From positions 1-6,105 of the forward strand of contig JAJQCI010000309.1 of the NCBI GenBank assembly GCA_021202835.1: DNA of 6,105 nt. The letters run 5' to 3'. Under the pieces are notes generated by a model, which searched no databases, was not told the origin of the DNA, and saw only the letters and a program-made list of their open reading frames with translations. The stretch comes from Clostridiales bacterium (GTDB lineage Bacteria > Bacillota > Clostridia > Lachnospirales > CAG-274). Both the position numbers and the translations under genes were made by a program. Shown here piece by piece: positions 5,412 through 6,105 of the stretch (position 1 is its first letter; every line of letters begins with the position of its first letter).

Positions 5412-5964
5412 AATATTCGCTCCTTCCTTTGTTACTTAACAATGCGTTTTGTTTGATACACTCTTCCATCATCTCGAAAAGCATTTGTTTTTCCGATTCG
5501 AGAACAGCGCAGCAATAATACTTGTTTTCGGAGAAGAAATTAAAATCGAAAGCACAATAGTGTTTCGGACTTTCTATAACTCCGAACAAGCGAGTTAATC
5601 CTGCATACTCAGGGGTATACTTAGGATTGCCTGTATCGCCGAACATAAAGTGTATAGTGTTATCGTTTTGTAAATTGATGCAGCCTGAAGCAAATTGATA
5701 TTCATTATCGTAATACAACACCAAATTGCCCGGACATTTTGTAAACCTATTGTTCTTTACTTCCCACTTGAAAACAGTATCATCCTGCATATGTGCGAAA
5801 ATATACGCATTCTTTATTCTGACATAGCTTTCAGCCATAAAAGCACAACAAGTGATAGAACGTTTGTTAGCGTTGTCCTGTTGTAACTCAATAATGTCTA
5901 CCGGTGTGTTGATATGCTTCGCCTTTTCGGCCATTTGGCCTAAAATATTAGCATTTGTTCCCAT
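5404..5964 (-). CDS. Unrecognised 186-residue protein, first gene of the element operon
   Basis: Not recognised. The protein is soluble-looking: no signal peptide or membrane segment. It is rich in aromatic residues and has eight cysteines, including CC pairs at 39-40 and 151-152, but no CxxC zinc-type motifs. The middle (VFKWEVKNNRFTKCPGNLVLYYDNEYQFASG) and the following stretches alternate polar and hydrophobic residues, suggesting beta strands; the end (EKQMLFEMMEECIKQNALL) looks helical. It overlaps the helicase start by 8 bp (ATGCATAA), so the two are coupled and probably act together, for example as a loader, priming partner or anti-host factor; this is inference from position only. The ATG at 5962-5964 is the furthest upstream possible because an in-frame TAA lies 9 bp before it, yet it has no normal ribosome site; Met11 is an alternative start without a better one. 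Confidence 0.75.
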   Translation of the reverse strand: MGTNANILGQMAEKAKHINTPVDIIELQQDNANKRSITCCAFMAESYVRIKNAYIFAHMQDDTVFKWEVKNNRFTKCPGNLVLYYDNEYQFASGCINLQNDNTIHFMFGDTGNPKYTPEYAGLTRLFGVIESPKHYCAFDFNFFSENKYYCCAVLESEKQMLFEMMEECIKQNALLSNKGRSEYYA

Positions 5965-5975
5965 TGAATATTATC

Positions 5976-6012
5976 GCCACTGCAAACCTAGGATAAGCGG
6001 TGGCTTTCCTCC
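5976..6012 (-). promoter_or_regulatory. Leader hairpin between GGAGG and the first gene
   Basis: On the minus strand GGAGG (6008-6012) is followed after AAA by arms GCCACCGC (5997-6004) and GCAGTGGC (5976-5983), which pair at seven of eight positions. The ATG lies 11 nt after the stem. Linear distance from GGAGG to the ATG is over 40 nt, but with the stem folded it is about 14. An alternative is that GGAGG belongs to nothing, or that a tiny frame MEESHRLS (5988-6014) is a leader peptide; that frame has no ribosome site of its own. Confidence 0.4.
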
Positions 6013-6022
6013 ATTGTTATTT

Positions 6023-6040
6023 TAAAGAAGGCCTTCTTTA
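6023..6040. promoter_or_regulatory. 18-bp perfect palindrome, putative operator
   Basis: TAAAGAAGGCCTTCTTTA reads the same on both strands. It begins about 7 bp past the -10 box of the operon promoter, so it covers the expected transcription start and early leader, a classic place for a dimeric repressor. No repressor gene is in the window; one may lie beyond the right edge. Confidence 0.6.
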
Positions 6041-6047
6041 TGTTCTT

Positions 6048-6076
6048 ATAATACACTTTATTTTCGACTTTGTAAA
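6048..6076 (-). promoter_or_regulatory. Promoter of the element operon
   Basis: On the minus strand TTTACA (6071-6076) and TATTAT (6048-6053) are exactly 17 bp apart, a good match to a housekeeping promoter. Transcription would start near 6041 and run through the 186-aa gene, helicase, xis and, past the hairpin, int. The leader would be about 75 nt. Confidence 0.7.
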
Positions 6077-6086
6077 AAGTTACGGT

Positions 6087-6103
6087 CATACGGTTTTCCC
6101 CAC
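6087..6103 (-). repeat. Inverted partner of a sequence at 696-710
   Basis: On the minus strand this reads GTGGGGAAAACCGTATG; the plus strand at 696-710 reads GTGGGGAAAAGTATG, the same except for two extra bases. The two copies face each other across 5.4 kb that includes rpn, int, xis and the helicase. They could be parts of element ends, or chance. Confidence 0.35.
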
Positions 6104-6105
6104 AC

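Overview
The window looks like AT-rich DNA from an anaerobic Firmicute of the Clostridia type (Ruminococcus/Oscillospiraceae-like). This inference rests on strong AGGAGG-type ribosome binding sites, Tn916-type Xis and Int proteins, an Rpn (PDDEXK_2) gene, and a relic of an AAA_14/DUF4143 ATPase gene. The species cannot be named from the sequence. All genes lie on the minus strand and read from right to left.

Right part (about 6105 to 1971): a compact mobile-element operon. A good promoter (6048-6076) lies directly upstream of an 18-bp perfect palindrome (6023-6040), a likely repressor operator at the transcription start. A structured leader follows, then an unrecognised 186-aa gene, a superfamily 3 helicase of the phage/plasmid P4-primase type, a Tn916-type excisionase and a Tn916-type tyrosine integrase. 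The first three genes overlap by 8 and 11 bp. A strong hairpin followed by a T-run separates xis from int. Together these genes give a replicate, excise and integrate module for an integrative element or satellite. No capsid, conjugation or repressor gene is visible, so the element may continue past the right edge.

Middle (about 1965 to 855): an Rpn-family nuclease gene with its own promoter. It carries an internal start site that could give a separate 97-aa C-terminal protein, as known for E. coli rpn genes. Twenty-four bases beyond its stop lies a second copy of that internal start region, part of a 25-bp perfect direct repeat. This copy leads into a 21-codon relic.

Left part (1 to about 855): no intact gene. 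It holds short GGGCGTA repeats that may be integrase arm sites or iterons, two terminator-like hairpins, and a frameshifted N-terminal fragment of an AAA_14/DUF4143 ATPase gene whose P-loop is still readable.

The least explained items are the 21-residue NFRKDHLEYDN motif repeats at the N-terminus of the helicase, which take the place of a primase domain; the 186-aa gene; the duplicated Rpn internal start region; and the xis-int hairpin.
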